Assembly (NCBI GenBank): GCA_014338405.1
Contig: JTDE01001337.1
Location: 83,703 to 147,702 of the forward strand
From: Paragonimus skrjabini miyazakii
Taxonomy: Eukaryota > Platyhelminthes > Trematoda > Plagiorchiida > Troglotrematidae
Direction: 5' to 3'
Length of the DNA: 64,000 nucleotides
Each line of letters begins with the position of its first letter. Positions within the stretch are counted from its first letter, which is position 1. This document shows positions 21,801 to 36,800 of this stretch, in pieces. The position numbers and the translations under genes are program-made. Below the pieces are notes generated by a model that saw only the letters and a program-made list of their open reading frames with translations, had not been told where the DNA came from and made no database searches.

Positions 21801-24800
21801 GAAAACTCAATGGAGCAGCTTTCCTTTTATGTAATCTACATAGAATTATGTTCAGCCTAAGTAAGGTTGTCTGTAAGCTTCACTGTTTCAACCTGCTTGA
21901 GTTAATATATGGATACTAATTAAAGTACGATAAAAAAATCTTACACTGAGTTGAGCTTGATCATGATCAAGGTGAGTGTTTCAGTACAATCGGCAAAGTA
22001 CATTGTTAGTGACCCGAAGTTAACTAATACCACTGCAATCTTCCTGGGTTCACTTTTGTTAGCAGAAAAAGAACACCTTATCGTATAGCAGCCGTTATTG
22101 CATCGAACAAACCGCTGTTCACCCACAGTCTCGGTGGACTTCCGTCACTATCCAGTCAGAACTTATTCAAAGAGCATCGTTTGCAAACAGAATTTTCAGT
22201 CTGTTTCACACGATCGACTTGTCCACTCAGATCACCAGGAACTATCACGATAACTGATGATTTCGCCTTAGGGACAGTACCGTGGAGGTGTCGATAAAAT
22301 TTATATTTTACTTTCTCCGGATTGAATTTGGTGGAAGTAAAAGTGGAAATCACGAACAAACAGCATTCAAAAGCCACATGCCGACCAGACTTGTTTGAAT
22401 ATTTTGGTGAACTGACACAAAACAAGCTACTGACTTGGCTTAATTCAGTCCTTCCGCTTACCGTAACCCTAGAATCGGCATGTCCAATCATTGAATCCAC
22501 AAGATTCCCAGTTAAGTGAACTGTGAACACAAGCTGAAATATATCGGAAGGATTGAAGAGGCGTACAATAAGGTCGGAATCTCAACTGGGTTAGTCCTCG
22601 AAGTGACCAATGTACGGTTAAACCTTACCGTCTATCTTGCTATGTAAATGCAAAACCCGGTATACTTGAGCAGGAGGAGTTCAGCAAATAGCTGTCTTTA
22701 ACACATTATTCTTCGTGTATGGTGGAATAAGCGTGTGGGTGCTAATGTTATTCAAAAACTGACCTCAAGAAGGAACAACTTGAATACTTCTACATCTGAT
22801 GCGGTTTGCGTTCAACAACATTTTAAGCTTTTGCACGATCTTGTAAGTTGTACCTTATTGTTGGATTTGTATAGTTTAACTGGCGAAGTCCGAGGTCTGC
22901 CAAAAACTCAGTGGAGCAGCAAGACTATGGTGTAACCGAGGTATGGAATAACTGACATTGAAACAGTTCTCGATCCGCTCAACGTGTCTGTCTAGTTAGG
23001 GCTCCTCGGTTTCAGAACGTTTACGTTTACAGACAATGAAGATTAACCAGTAGTACTTGCGGGCCGAACTTATTTTAAGTCTAAAATAGTCCAGTTTATT
23101 ACCAGTTAGTTCTATGTTGTGAATATCTTTCTCTATTTTCGTATTAGATTTAGTGTTAGCCACGTTTCAGTGATTATTGTGATTTACTTCACTGATGTGA
23201 CCTCACTTACATCCTTCTGAGAACTTATACACTCAGACGACCAGTTGGCACACCTCATTACCGTTAAGGCACATTTTGGCCAGTCCACTCTTCGAATATT
23301 CGTGTCGAAATTTTAGCGACTTCGCAAACTGTTTTGAAGTGTCGTTACGTACTCGGAACTCACACCCAGAACTAATCAAAGGGGAACCAGTGTTGTGAGC
23401 CAAGAACACGGATAACGCCAGGAACATCTAGTCAAGAAAGCAACACATGTGTTATGCGTTTCAACACGACAACAAACAGACACTCATCTGCGTACGGTAC
23501 TAATCCCAGAACGTCACGGTTGCCTCAGACACGAATGTTCAGCTCCTGTATGTACCTTGAACCATTGCATGCCACATTGTGCTCTAATGCTCCTTCTTGT
23601 ATTTCTCTCGCGGCTACTTCAATGTCAAAATCCGTACACTTACCCCACTGCTGACTCTCAGTGGTGTGAGTAGTATAGTGTGATCACTCTTCCTCACTAT
23701 ACCAGTAACCTAACAAAACCGTGGCTTCTATAAAAAAATTGTTGTTTCAGCTTGTCCGACATCAAGACGTCGCTGATAAATGAACAACATTTTACGTTTT
23801 GACCTTTATTCACTCAATAAATTATTAAATTTATTTGAGCATGTAAACTTGTAGCCAAACGGGTGCCTTGGCCTATAACTCAGCTGTGTAAATCACAAGT
23901 ACTTGACACTAGGTTGATAATCTCGTTACTTCTACGTAAACAGGGCTTACCAACACGAATTCTCACACTTTCTGGTGGATCTTTGGATTCATCCTTGACC
24001 ATCTTAACAGACTCCACCATGTCCAGAGCCACTTCAGCAATCAAAGCTGCATGCAAGTGTGTTCTCACTGGACATCCGGAAGCGATCAGATACGCGTCTC
24101 CAACGGTTTCCACCTGAAAACAGGAAATGTATGTATGAATGCAACAGACTCTTTACAATTGGGCAATTGTTGTGTCTTGGATACTGACCGTAATTGCACG
24201 CTAGTTCAAATGTATGATTGGCAACCGGGATTAGCGATAGTCCCTAAAGAAGACGTACTAATTCGACCGCTCTGACTTGGCCAGCTTATGGGTTACTGAG
24301 GATCAGCTCTTCTTTAGAGGACTGACCTAACTCATTAAAAGTAACAAATAGTCATACTGGTGTCATCTATGAAATGAGAATTTACTGTTCAGTCCATCTT
24401 CTGTCACTCATCTTGGGGATGTTCGAATGGATCAAGGTGTGACAATGTAAGGGATAGTGTTACGGATTTCACCTTATGTTTTAAAACCTGCAGTAAACAG
24501 TATATTATAGAACTTATGTCATCATTCTAAAGTAATCACTATAATAAGATCGACTGTTCAAATAATATATTCTAATCGAGAATAGTGACTGAACTACTGA
24601 GCAGCGAGCACACTCCTCCTACCTAAACCTGAAAGAGCACGTACATGAACTTGGGAGTCCATATCTTACATGACAAAAAAGGACTGATTATTATAAGAAT
24701 ACTTTTATTTCTTCTTCCGTGTGCTCTTCTGTTCGGATTTCTCAAGTAATAAACGTCCCAAAGGTTGACATGATTGTTTTACACCACGGAAAGCGCGAAG

Positions 24801-27800
24801 CACAGAGTTTAACAGTCTGATACACCTATATGTTTATCATTCAGAAATAGCTACTAGAATAGCGGGCAACACATTCAACACTTTGACTCATCTAGTGTTT
24901 TACGCCTTAATGGATAACTGCAGCTTTCATTTGGTATATAATAAACAACAACGTAGTACATGCATACACTGCGATTAATTTTCAGTTTTAGAATAGCCGG
25001 AAAATGTGACAAAATTGCAAAACGATTTGAACTACCTGAATTAGTGGTCCACAGAAAATAACTTGCCGTTCAACGTCAACAAGCGTAAATTTATGCATAG
25101 TCGTCATCAATACTGTACTGGCTACTACTTCGGCGAGACAATGCTGCTGGTGTCATCGTGCAAACTGGACGTAGTAACCATAGTGACAGACCTTTTGAGT
25201 TAGTCTACAAATTATGCTGTCATGGCTAGAAAGCACAAATAATTCTAAACTTCCTAGGAAAAATTAGTGGAACCTCTCAACCTAAAGTGTTTCCCACTGT
25301 GTTCCACTCTGTAATCCAGTCCTACGTGGAAACCGACATACAAACCTCTATCCTCATGGTAAAAATGATTCGGTACTTCTCGGTACTTCTCGAAGAAGCA
25401 CTGGGCTCAGGAAAATCCCCCAACTGGAAAGAATGAAAGAATTAGGTCAATTCTGAATGAATTACAGACACCTCACTGGGGGCCTAATTCTTATCTACAT
25501 AAAGCGTTACACCCAGAGTAATCTACCGGCATATCTCCCAAGATGGAACTTAGTTGTGGAACGGACAGGTTACTTTGTAGATAGAACTGCCTCACAGTTA
25601 GAGTCTGTTTACATTGGAATGCACTGCTGAACTTTCTAAAATTTTACTCGATCAACACATACGTGAGAGACTACTGGCACTACAAGTTTCTTAACGGTTA
25701 AACTAACTCAGTTTCACAGATAATTGACTGCGCATGTCTAACTGACTGTTGTTTCAGTGTGTCTGAGTGTTCGTGGCTGAAATGCTTGAAGTCAACAGCT
25801 TCGTTGATTTTATCTTTCATTTGTTTTCAGTCACTTTTTAGTTGTATCAATAAACCGTCCAGCACAATTTCAAATTGACCAGCATAGAGACAGGAAAGCA
25901 CACACAAAGATCTTTATCCCTCCTGTAACAACCTACGAACCTTTGAACCGGAAGTTTCTAGATTCCGTTCACCACCATAATAATAGATAGTTCTTAAGGA
26001 GAATTCTTGAAAGCACCAAAATTAACTTCACTAATTAGAGCAGTTGATAAACTTTTTCCAGTAAACCTTCACGACGGCACTGTATCAGATGGGACAGTGT
26101 TACCACTCAGTAGATTGAAAAGCTACATTTCCTACCCCTAAAGAACGGTTTAATATGAGTTCTTCAAAGCTTTCAAGCTTGAATATTGTTTGATGCGATC
26201 CCTAGAAAAACAAACAGAGGAAGCGACCAGAAACGATAGCATAATCTGAGTCAAGATGATTCATCTGAAACGCACGACGCCATATATTGGTGTACTGTTT
26301 CTTTACAAGATGTTCATCGTTGAAATGCGCAGCGCACTCCCCATAATTCACGATATCTCTTCTTTCTTCAGAAGTCTGTATATGACATATAAAGAACGTT
26401 ATGTGTAAGTAATTTTAATGTTGTATGGTCTCTGTTAATTTCTGTGGTGGACACAAGCTGACCATTCTCGTTGTTGAAATGAAATTCTACCACAGTAAAT
26501 CATAAGCAGCATAAACTCAGGGTTGCAAATGTCCTTGACTGCGAGCATGTCAACAATGATGGTGTCAGATTTTTGGTATAGAAAAATACAGTATTATCTA
26601 TTGCGGTGGGACAATTAATGTAGGCTAAATACTATACTTTTTGATTTAAAAAATAATTAATGTGTACCTCCGTACAATCAAATTTCTCAAGCCGTTAACT
26701 TACCTTGTACACTTTATGTTTCTCTGTCAGTCCGTCGAAACAGCCATACAATCTGTTTAACAAACTAACCACTCCCAACGGATCTAGTCCACTGCAAATT
26801 GAAGTGAATCCAACTACGTCGCTGAGTAACAGGGTCATATCTTCAAACGTCTAAATACAGAAAGGAAGACGGACAATATGCAGAATAACTCAAGTTATTG
26901 GTAACTGCCAAAATACGTTGAATTAAACTGACGGTTCAATAAGATGGATTTGTTACAATCTACTCCAGTCTATTCGAAAGTTGTGTTTTTACTGAATAAG
27001 TGAGCCTAAAAGGTGTCGGTTGCACAAACCAGATGTTTGTTACTGTTTGGTTATCATGAAATCTTTTGCTCAGATTGCCATCTGTTGGAATGTTATAAAA
27101 CGAATGACGATAATATCGAATGAAAAGAGATTAACCACCTAGATGCCACAAGGATCTGAGCAGGAGATGCAAACAAACCATGGAACGCTCTTCACACTGT
27201 ACATGGTCTATAAAATGATTATAACAGTCCATTTTCGAAAAGTCTGGATTCGGACCAGCAAAAGAAACACCATGCCCAAACGCTGCAAGCGCTGTACCAG
27301 CTGAACTATGAGGCTGGTAGAACGCCTGCCGCGTTTGGGCATGGTGTCTATGTGGCTGGTTCGAATCCAGCCGAAGCCCAGACGTTTCGCTAATGGATCT
27401 CTTATAAATTATCAAACCTGCCAAACTACTTATCAGTGATTATAACAGTGACTAGTCCAGATTTTTCTTCAGCTTGGTGAGTGTTATAGTAAAAATCTTT
27501 ACGACGGCAAAATCCAACACAGTTGTGGATATAAACGAAGGTTTTGTCCTGTTTGGAGTATGTTGGATGGTTATAAGAACGGAAGGACAAAGGGGCTTTA
27601 GGGGTGAATTAACTCGGATGTGAACCAAGTTTATTCGAAAGCTTACCTTTTAACCTAATTCATCAGGTCACATCAAAATTATGATCTTCATCCGCATGTC
27701 CTACCACTGTACAATGCAGATGGGCCTGGTGAGCTGATTCATCATTCCAAATTAGATAATCCGCAGGTAATATATGTGGCAGTGGCATTTAGTTTTTCTC

Positions 27801-30800
27801 CAAAACTGTGCCAAATTTCCATCGAGTCATAAGAAATGAAGTGTACGTCACATGCTTTTGATACAGTTACAAGCGAAAAATAATAAAGGCTGTCACATGC
27901 AAAGCGTTATCTTGTATGTTAGGTGACTACGTATCGATCGGGTGAGTCAACTAATAGCACTGGACGCAGCTAGGGCTGTTGGACGACGTTTTCCTACCCA
28001 TATGGAGTTGGGATGCATAATCGAGTGGCGGTGGCCTATGAAACAGTCAACTTTTGCTGGCAAACGGATTTTGCTCCATTCGGTGGCATTCTACGCAAAA
28101 CAATGAATGATCAGTGTATGTTGACGTGAAGATTTCTGAGAGCTCGATGACCTGCAGTGGCGCTAATGATTGATACACTTTCACTTGTCTCAATTCATGC
28201 TCAGTAATGCTGTCTGAGTAGTACTAGTCACACAGTTTGTTGAGCAATCGCAGACGAACGATTTAATCACTGTAGATAAGTTGTAGACCTACATGTTGTT
28301 TTCCGAATTTATGGTGAACGACAGAGAGCCGGTGAATGAAATGGCCGGTTCGGTCGCATTAAAGCTTCTCTTGTGGACACTGGTTAACGAGGTGCTATTG
28401 GTGAGACGACTGCTCCTCACTGAATAGTAATCACAGGAAAATTGGCTTCCTAACAACCCCTGGAATATAAGGCTAGTTTCCGTGCGATTCTCCAACTTCC
28501 TCACGATTTTGAATGCGAACACCTTAACTGTTGGGATAAACATGGTCTAAGCTTTGCTCGAGTTGCTTAAAGTTGTGACTGGCTTAATGAGGTGCTTTTG
28601 AGCCAGTACACTAATCCTTAACCAGTATTCACTGGTCGGAGATATTCTAAATTCTTAGATGGCGTAATGTGCAAACATGCTGAAAACATTGACCTTTCAC
28701 GTGAAAAAGCAATACTAAGGTTTACTACATTAAGCTCTTTTCCCCTGAGTATCACACGCAAATTGAATATATCTTCCCACACAGTGATTCCTGAAAACAC
28801 AAAATAAAGATATTCGGACAATTTCTTCTTTTCATTGGGTCATTATATCTTATTATCATCAACAGTACGTATCAAACATACCAAACAGTAGATACTTACA
28901 CACACGTACGTAAATGCATATACACATCGATATATATTAGAACAACCAAGTAATGTGATGCTGTTACTCGAACTGCAATAAATCACTGTTTGACTTGCTG
29001 CTAATATGTTTTATTTGTCATATTATTAACAAGTGACCGGACTACAAATACTGTTCATTACCATGTATTCATTTCAGCTATTTAGCTGATGAGCCCGAAA
29101 ATCAGGACGTCACTTGGAAAAAAAACAACTTACCATCACCCAAACATACGTTAAGTCTATTAATAAACATGTGGAAATCTTACCTCACAAGTATCGATCG
29201 CCGGTTCCCCACTTCGTAACCTCTGCGCAACAGCTTTTGGAATCATTTGATAGAGAAGTTCATCGGTACGTTTCATTTCCTCATCCAAGCGACGCAGACT
29301 TTCTTCTAAACGCTTACTTTTTTCGCTTTCCTACAAACAGAAATGTACAAAGACGAAGAAAATTTCCTTGATAAGAGCATATGATAAGGTATTACTAATA
29401 AGTAGTTTGGCGGGTTTGATAGTTTAGAAGGAACCCAGCTGCGAAAAACCAGTGACAGGTTCCTTTTGACACAGTTGGTGAGGTGGTTAAGAATGTCCAG
29501 ATGTGAAATTTCTGGAATTCCGGCGTGACTTTGCAACTCAGGTGTTAGGGTCTTGGTATGTTGTCTGCGTTGTTCGTTTGAATCCAGCCCCAGTCCAGAT
29601 TTTTCGATGTTGAGTCAGGTGTGATTTGCACAGTAGTGCTGTGAGCCAAGAACACGGATGGTTCAAAGGTTGTTTATTTAGGAAACCGGGTTGGGTGCTC
29701 AACCGGGACAAGAAACAAAAACACTCATCTGCATATGGCAATCGTCCCAGAAAGTACCGGTTGAAACAAACACTAATGCTCAGCCCCTTTGCGTAGCCAG
29801 AACTATTCCATGGCTTACTGCACTGTCGTGTTAGTGTGATGTTTCTTTCCGTGTTTTTCCTGCGGCTACTTTAATAGCAAAATCCATGCTGTCGCCCCAC
29901 CACTGAATAGTGGTGGTGTGAGTAGTATTGGGCGATCGCTAGTTCTCATCAGTAGTAAATGACAACATGCGAAGATGCGATAAGTTCTTTAACACCTGAG
30001 TTATGAAGTCACCGGGAGCCTGGAGCTTCTACATTTGGACCTAGTTACCCACCTAACTAACTATGTCATACGGAATCTGCGCTGGTTCGAATCCAGTCGA
30101 AGTTCGGAATTTTCGACATTGGGTCAGGTATAATGTACAAAGTAACAGGCCCACTTCGTCAAATTCATAAAAACCGATAAATGACTTGTCGCGAGATGTC
30201 AGTATTTCGTTCATTTCTATTAGCCGTTTACTCAAACAGTAAATGAAATCTGCGATTTCACATATAAATGCACATAAATTTAAAAATATATGGTACGAAT
30301 AAAGTACAAGTGAATGAAGAGTTGAATAGGTTATATCTTGTCGCAAAATGTTTTTATCCAAATTCCCTGCTTGTATGTTAGAGACCTTGTTCTTTTGTGC
30401 GATTGTATGGTGTAGTGTAAATTTGAACGGTCTGATTTTAAGCAAGTTAACGGAATATATATGAACAATTCCCAAGTACCAAAACTTAGAGTCGTTCTCA
30501 GAATGATAAAATAAGTGAGTTTGCACAATCTTGAAATAATTTTGCTTTACAGATCATGATCACCTTATCACTTTTCAACATCTTAAGGTATTTTTACATC
30601 TTTGTGTGAACGTTACTCTCAGGACAGAATAGAACAATACATTGACCACTTAAAAAAATTTATTCACTTCGCAGTCAAATGGGACTTTGACCCGTTCCGT
30701 GTATTGTGAGTGCATTTGGTTGATTCATCATATATACTTTATTGACGCTATGATTCTATAAGTAGAAAATGTGCTTGGTTGAAACGATGTTCATTCAAAC

Positions 30801-33800
30801 TCGCTAAATTTGTGCAGCCCGGACATTGACTCACTTAAAGTGTTAACAAACACACTATTCGCCAATGAAAGTTCACACCAAAGTGAAGTTCTCGAGGTTG
30901 ACTGCACACACTGTGTTCAGTGGAGATTACCCCCTACAGTTGCCAGCTCGAAAAGACCGTTTGACTGACACAGTTGTGCAATGACTTCAATCCGCTTTAT
31001 TTCATACGAATCATACAGGTAAATTTGATCTGATGCAAACAGACAAAGGAGTAAGTCTGAGTAGTGATAGACGTGCTTCCTCTAACCATTATGCCTCACA
31101 TGATATCTCTCAGTTCACTTTAGATGGCACAGGCAGTTACATCAGCATAAAACATTGATGTCCTTGTTAGTGAATATCAGAACACTTTTCCAATTGGCTG
31201 AATAGTTCGATAGAACAAAGCAGTAGCGCTGCCAATGCAAAGCAACACAACTTAACATAGTCGGTTGCGAAGAGCATACAGCTAACTGATGATTTGGTAA
31301 ATCCGATCACCTTACGTGCGATATCATTAGTTAAACTGAACTGGAAGAGTTTGAAACCTAATTGATCAGATATTGAAGATCAGCTCCGTGCTGTCCGAGA
31401 TCCTTGAATCAGACTGTATCTCTCTACTTCTAATGAGTTTTTGGCCAAGTATGGTTTGCCTGTTCAACTGTTCACCTTTCTTGCCATGTATACTTGTGAA
31501 AAACGTTTATTTTAAGTAAGCGACTAAGAAGAGTTAACGATTGTTAACATTTTGCAAGAAACCGTCTGTTTCAGGAAACTGTCATTTACGTTTCACTACT
31601 ATTAAGTAGTTTAAAACATTAAATTATTTTTTTATACAAATCATTTATTAGGTACAGTAAAAACACGTTAAAAGAGCATAGATAGGAAGGTCTCACCTAA
31701 TCGAACCGATAAAGACACAATTAATTTACTTGTGGGGTAATATGTCACAGGAACTAATTTTGTCCACCTAACACAAATCAATACGTATTGATAAACATTG
31801 CCTAACTGAATGCCAGCAGCTTAAGTTTTCGATTGAGCCACAAAAAGGTGACAGAGTGGCTACTGATAACCAGATGATCTGCTTTCAACTGATGTTTAAC
31901 AGTCAGTGAAGCATGATTCCTTGTAAATGCGGTTCAAGTTTATTGGCGTTGCCTCATCCTCTCAGCCAACTATTTTGGGATCTGCCCAATAGTCAGACAC
32001 GATAAGTGTCGATTCGGTTTTTGTTTTGAGCGTACTACCGATCAGTGCAAATGAACCACATTTACCTCGCAATATTTCTTCTAGTCTCGTTGATGACGTC
32101 GAAGTGAATCAGCTTTAACAGTAGAACTGAAGTGAACTAGTATTTCTGCAACTACTATTGGTGACTGACTTCAGTCGTATACATTGTAATGCTGACTTAC
32201 ATAAACCCTGGATGAGTTGCCACTGACGTATTATAACCTTTGATGGATAACCACATAACACCGCGTGACACCGATTTCCAAAAGTTTGGTAGCCTTATGT
32301 AGAAAATTGTCATTGCCACAGTATTCTATTGCTGATAACAGTAACTAAACTATATACAATTAATGAACACTTGAAAACATGTAAAACAGCCTTACTTGCT
32401 CCAACGCCAATTTCAGTTCAGCTGCCTGCTGCTCCCCGGCGAGGACCATTTCACGACTCGAATCGTGCATGCACAAGTCGTTAAGGAACAGCCCCATTTC
32501 CCACATTGCGTTTACGTTCGACATGCTTTTCGTACATACAATAACATGTCCACGCAAATAGTGTTGGATATGTGAAATAAGAAAATGAGAATTATGAGGA
32601 TATGCGAAAAACTTTGCTCTATGTGGCTTAACGGCTATCAACAATCTGTGCGGCTTTCAGGTTACACTTTTAAGTAGACCTATATGGGTTTAGGCATGTG
32701 CGAGTCAGGTACCGGTGGGCACATAACTTACAGCTAATAAACTACTTGCTTGATCTGGTGTCTTGGTGGGTTACCAACACGAAACAAACACAAATGTTAC
32801 AGAATGAACCAAGAATGTGTCACAGTGAGAACATGAGACGAATAAGACGGACTTCAATAAACAACACGAAATATTTTAGTTACAGATGCCAGCTAATGGT
32901 CCCAAGCAGCCAACTGACCGATCGGTTGACTAGCTGAGTGACAGACGCCCTGACTGGATGATCGCGTATATGAATGAGAAGTAGGCCGCATCTGAATGCG
33001 GAAGATGCGATCAAGTTGGAATGGTGTTCCTGTCGAGGAAGTCGCCAATTCCCCCAAAATATTGGGTAACCAGATGACAAACAAAGTTCACTTGTGAGTG
33101 ACCTTCACCTTTGCCAGGGTAGTGCACTGTTCCGGTCTTCACGACCAACCTAAGCCCTCGTGACAACTGTTGTTGTCATCCCGACTACACGCCTAGACTG
33201 TACCGTCTAGAATTTTGTCTTGTCCATTCTATTTGACCTTGCTTGCTGCTATAAATACGAACGGGTTTGTGACCATGTTATCTTCGGGCTGAGAGACATG
33301 AAGAACCTCTGTTTGAAGGTCATTCTTTTTCTCTGTGTTCATGTGGTGGCCTCGGGTGGATATGTTAGATGGGAAGTTATCCGTCGTGCTATCATCCGCC
33401 GTTTCATTGGTCGTTATTCCGTTTCTGTTTACGCGATTGTAGGCCATAGATCCAGTTACAACAGTTCCAGTGCAATAAACGAATAAATATTATGAACTTA
33501 CTTGGATGCGACCCGCACTGTTCATTCAATTATCCCACTTGATATACATTGATTGGTTTACATGGTGTCTCATGATGTGTACGTAAGACGCTCGCACACA
33601 CTCCTCAACACCCACACCCTCCTCCAGCGAACTGTGACTCACCCCACTCCTGTGATTTTTAATGGCCGGACTGATTTGTTATAATTTTCGTATATACCTC
33701 GCATATACCCCATGTAGCTATAAAAGCTTAATGAGTATAGCTCAAAACGGCCGTCTGCGTAATCATTTATATCTAGTCTGCCTGCGGTTTTGCACCAACC

Positions 33801-36800
33801 GGAGCCCTTTTGCTTATAGTAGATGAAGTCGGTCCTTCTAACAATTTGGAAAACGCTGTCCAACTGAGGTTATTGCTGCATTAGTCTGTGTGATTATTAA
33901 GGATAAAATGTATCGCATGGTTTCAGTACTGTGTTGTTCTGAAACTAGACCTAACGCTGTTACCATATAATAGTTTCTCCGTTGTGTGCTAGCTTAAGGA
34001 AGCATATATGTTTAGCTTGAAGTGAAAAGAGATGGGATGACGGTTAGAACTTTCGGGTGCTTATTTCCACCAAAATCATCAATAGTGTACCGACAGATAC
34101 TGATTTGTAGTGAGTCCTATCAATGTTTACTGAAAATGAAAAGGAGTTTCTACCGTAAACAGTGTAATAATTACCCGTGACTAAATTATGCCCATTTATG
34201 AAGATATTTCCAACAAAGCTACATAGACGTTGCTGTTCTAGTCTTCAGATATTTTGGCACCATGACAGCTTGCACATATTTTCCGTCCCTGCTTATTAAA
34301 CAATTTGGAATGTGCCTTCTTTTCGCCGTATTTATTCACACCAGTAGTCTACGTTACTGCTAACGTAGTATCCCTCAAACATCGTCAGACTGTAACTAGT
34401 AAACTGTGCAATTAAAGTATTTAAAACAAAAACGCACAAATGTTGATGAGTTTAATGGATAGTCAATTAGCTGGACACCACTGATGGGCTACGTGGTGTA
34501 GCGGACCGTGGCAACAGGTTATACCATTTGTGAGCCTGTGTGTACTGAGTCAAAGAAATAAATACTAAATATGTATTACAAAAGCATACTGTGTTGGAGA
34601 CATCATGATTAACGGGGAGGGCGATTGAAATACTTCATATTAAGACCAAAGGTCCGCTTGCTTGTCTGTCCTGGAGGTCAATCTGTGTAATTGACGGAAG
34701 CCAGCAGATTGATGATTTTGACCAATTTAGGTGGGACCCAATCACAAAAACTTTTGTTTTTGGTTGGATTTGAGTCAGCAACAGAAACGGTTTTTTCAAT
34801 CGCGGCAAACGTTCTAACGACTGATCTACAAGATCACACCCGGGGCTCAAAAATGCCAAATTTGCACTAATTGCCAGACCAATCCAACAATTGATGCAGC
34901 GGACTGATTATACAGCCATGAAATCCACAGCATTACTTGCAATTAATATGATTTTGAATAAATCGCATCTTCTGTCGTTGACTTCTACGGCAACAGACAT
35001 TTGAAGATTCGGACAGCTGAACGCCATACCTTGGCTTTTAGGCTATATGAACAACTCCAGTACGTCACCGTCTGACAACTGTTCTTCACTTCGTAATTGT
35101 AAAGCCAAAACTGGATGTGTGCCAGTAACGTCTCACTTCGTCTAGTGAAACGTTATTTGTAAGCAAAATAAAAGTTCCGGGGCTTCATGTGTTAATGGAA
35201 CCTGATATACGCAGCCCGAATTCGTCAACATTATACAACCGTGGTGTGTTCAGAAGACCGCTAAACAGAAAGGACCACAAATTCATCAATTACACAATAC
35301 CTTCGAGTAACGTAACAACTAGTTTGTGGACACAACGACAACACCTAACTTGATTAGATTCGCATAACCAGATATCATCAGTAGACTTCATCCTGAGTCA
35401 TGCCCGTTTGAGCTCTGTTTATCATTGTTGCGGTACAACGATACCGTTCAGATAATCATTGCACAACGCTGTTTTTAGCCTTGGATTGATACTGTCTCAT
35501 ATTCAACATGACTGTTCTAAGATGGTGTCAAGAGAGTAAAAACTATTTCTAACTTCCAGACACAATATTACGTATTCGAAATATCATATTTTCAATTGAC
35601 AGGCTCTAGTCATTAGGTGTGAATTCCAGGAGTTTTCTCGAGTTGTAATTCAAGTGTAAAATTAGTGCACGCCCTCGATACCAGTGAACCCACATCGGAG
35701 TGCCTAAAAATGCAAGCGCATCCCATTCTTGCATAAATATCATTTGCCCCCGAAGCTTCAGGCCACTGGAATTTGCTTGATCTTCCTGAGAATCTGTCCG
35801 TTGCAATTTTTTTCGTCCTAAAATGGGAGAGACAGATATGCGTTGTTTTGTGTAACAGTCAAGTTCACATCAAACACATTTTTAGTTTAACATTGTTGGT
35901 CTTTAAGTCAGAGGACGGAAGTAGGATTTTGAGTACGATCTCATGTGAAGAATTTCTGAAATCACTTGTCATATTTAATACAGGAAAAGAGCCGGATTTC
36001 CCCGAATAACTCTAAGTAAGTAGTATTGTATTTTACAAAGTCAAGCATTACTTGTGTTTGTTCTCTTATTGAAAAATTAAACATTGTTAATTCAGTGTAA
36101 TTGAAAATTATGGTTCAATAACACAGAATGAGTTGTAGAAGTTTCTTGAGTTCCAGGTAAGCAGAAAATGAGCCGAATTCAAGAAAACCCTTTGATAGAA
36201 CTCTGAATGCAAAGTAGCTGGCGATACGGGAGCAGAACTCTTGTATTCTCAAGACTCTGTTCTTTGAAAAGAATCAAGTATGACATTTTAAGGGTAGACA
36301 CTTCTAACATATATTGATAATGTTTCCAAACTCTCACAATATATATTACCAACCTTTGCATAAAAGTAAACGTTTTGCTCATAAACTAGTGAATCATAGA
36401 CACTGGTTGACTAGCATAGACAAACATGTGATACATTAGCATGGTGAATGTAGTTCACTTCAAAAAACTGAACTGTCCTCATAACTCAGGATTACATACC
36501 AACACGAGAATAATGAAGTCCATACCACTACTCTTTCTCAAAAATGTGGTTGTTTCACTCTAAATGTTGTTGAACTATATAGCATGCAATTGTTGTTGAC
36601 TGAAACTGTAATTCGTCCCTTTCCGATTCTTCAGACTTATTGGCATCGGGGAACAAAGACTGTAGCAAAATGTCATCCAATAAATCATGAACTTTATCGT
36701 CCAGCTTGCACGTTCGCACACCACGAGCGCGCTTGCACTTTTGAACCAGAATTCCAGTCCACAATGTAACAGCGGTTTTCACCCAAACGTCGTGTCCAAC

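Larger units (their letters stand above)
29331..32395 (-). other. Guanylate cyclase intron 5
   Basis: About 3.1 kb. The left half holds copies of the second tRNA-derived SINE family (29465-29945 and 30020-30150). A 157-codon open stretch on the minus strand (30053-30526) is AT-rich and overlaps this repeat; I do not consider it a gene. The interval 30600-32350 shows nothing identifiable. Confidence 0.6.

Noticed and set aside
22156..22530. 124-codon minus-strand open frame inside cyclase intron 8
   Set aside because: No recognisable family, overlaps an opposite-strand frame, and no splice sites consistent with cyclase exons, whose phases are already complete without it.
29075..29115. CTGATGAG followed by CCCGAAAA next to cyclase exon 6, resembling a hammerhead start
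   Set aside because: No stem II can form that leaves GAAA in the right place, and no stem I partner or cleavage site follows. It lies in intron 6, just below the exon 6 donor.
30053..30526. 157-codon minus-strand open frame
   Set aside because: AT-rich, overlaps SINE family 2, lacks motifs and splice context, and lies inside cyclase intron 5.
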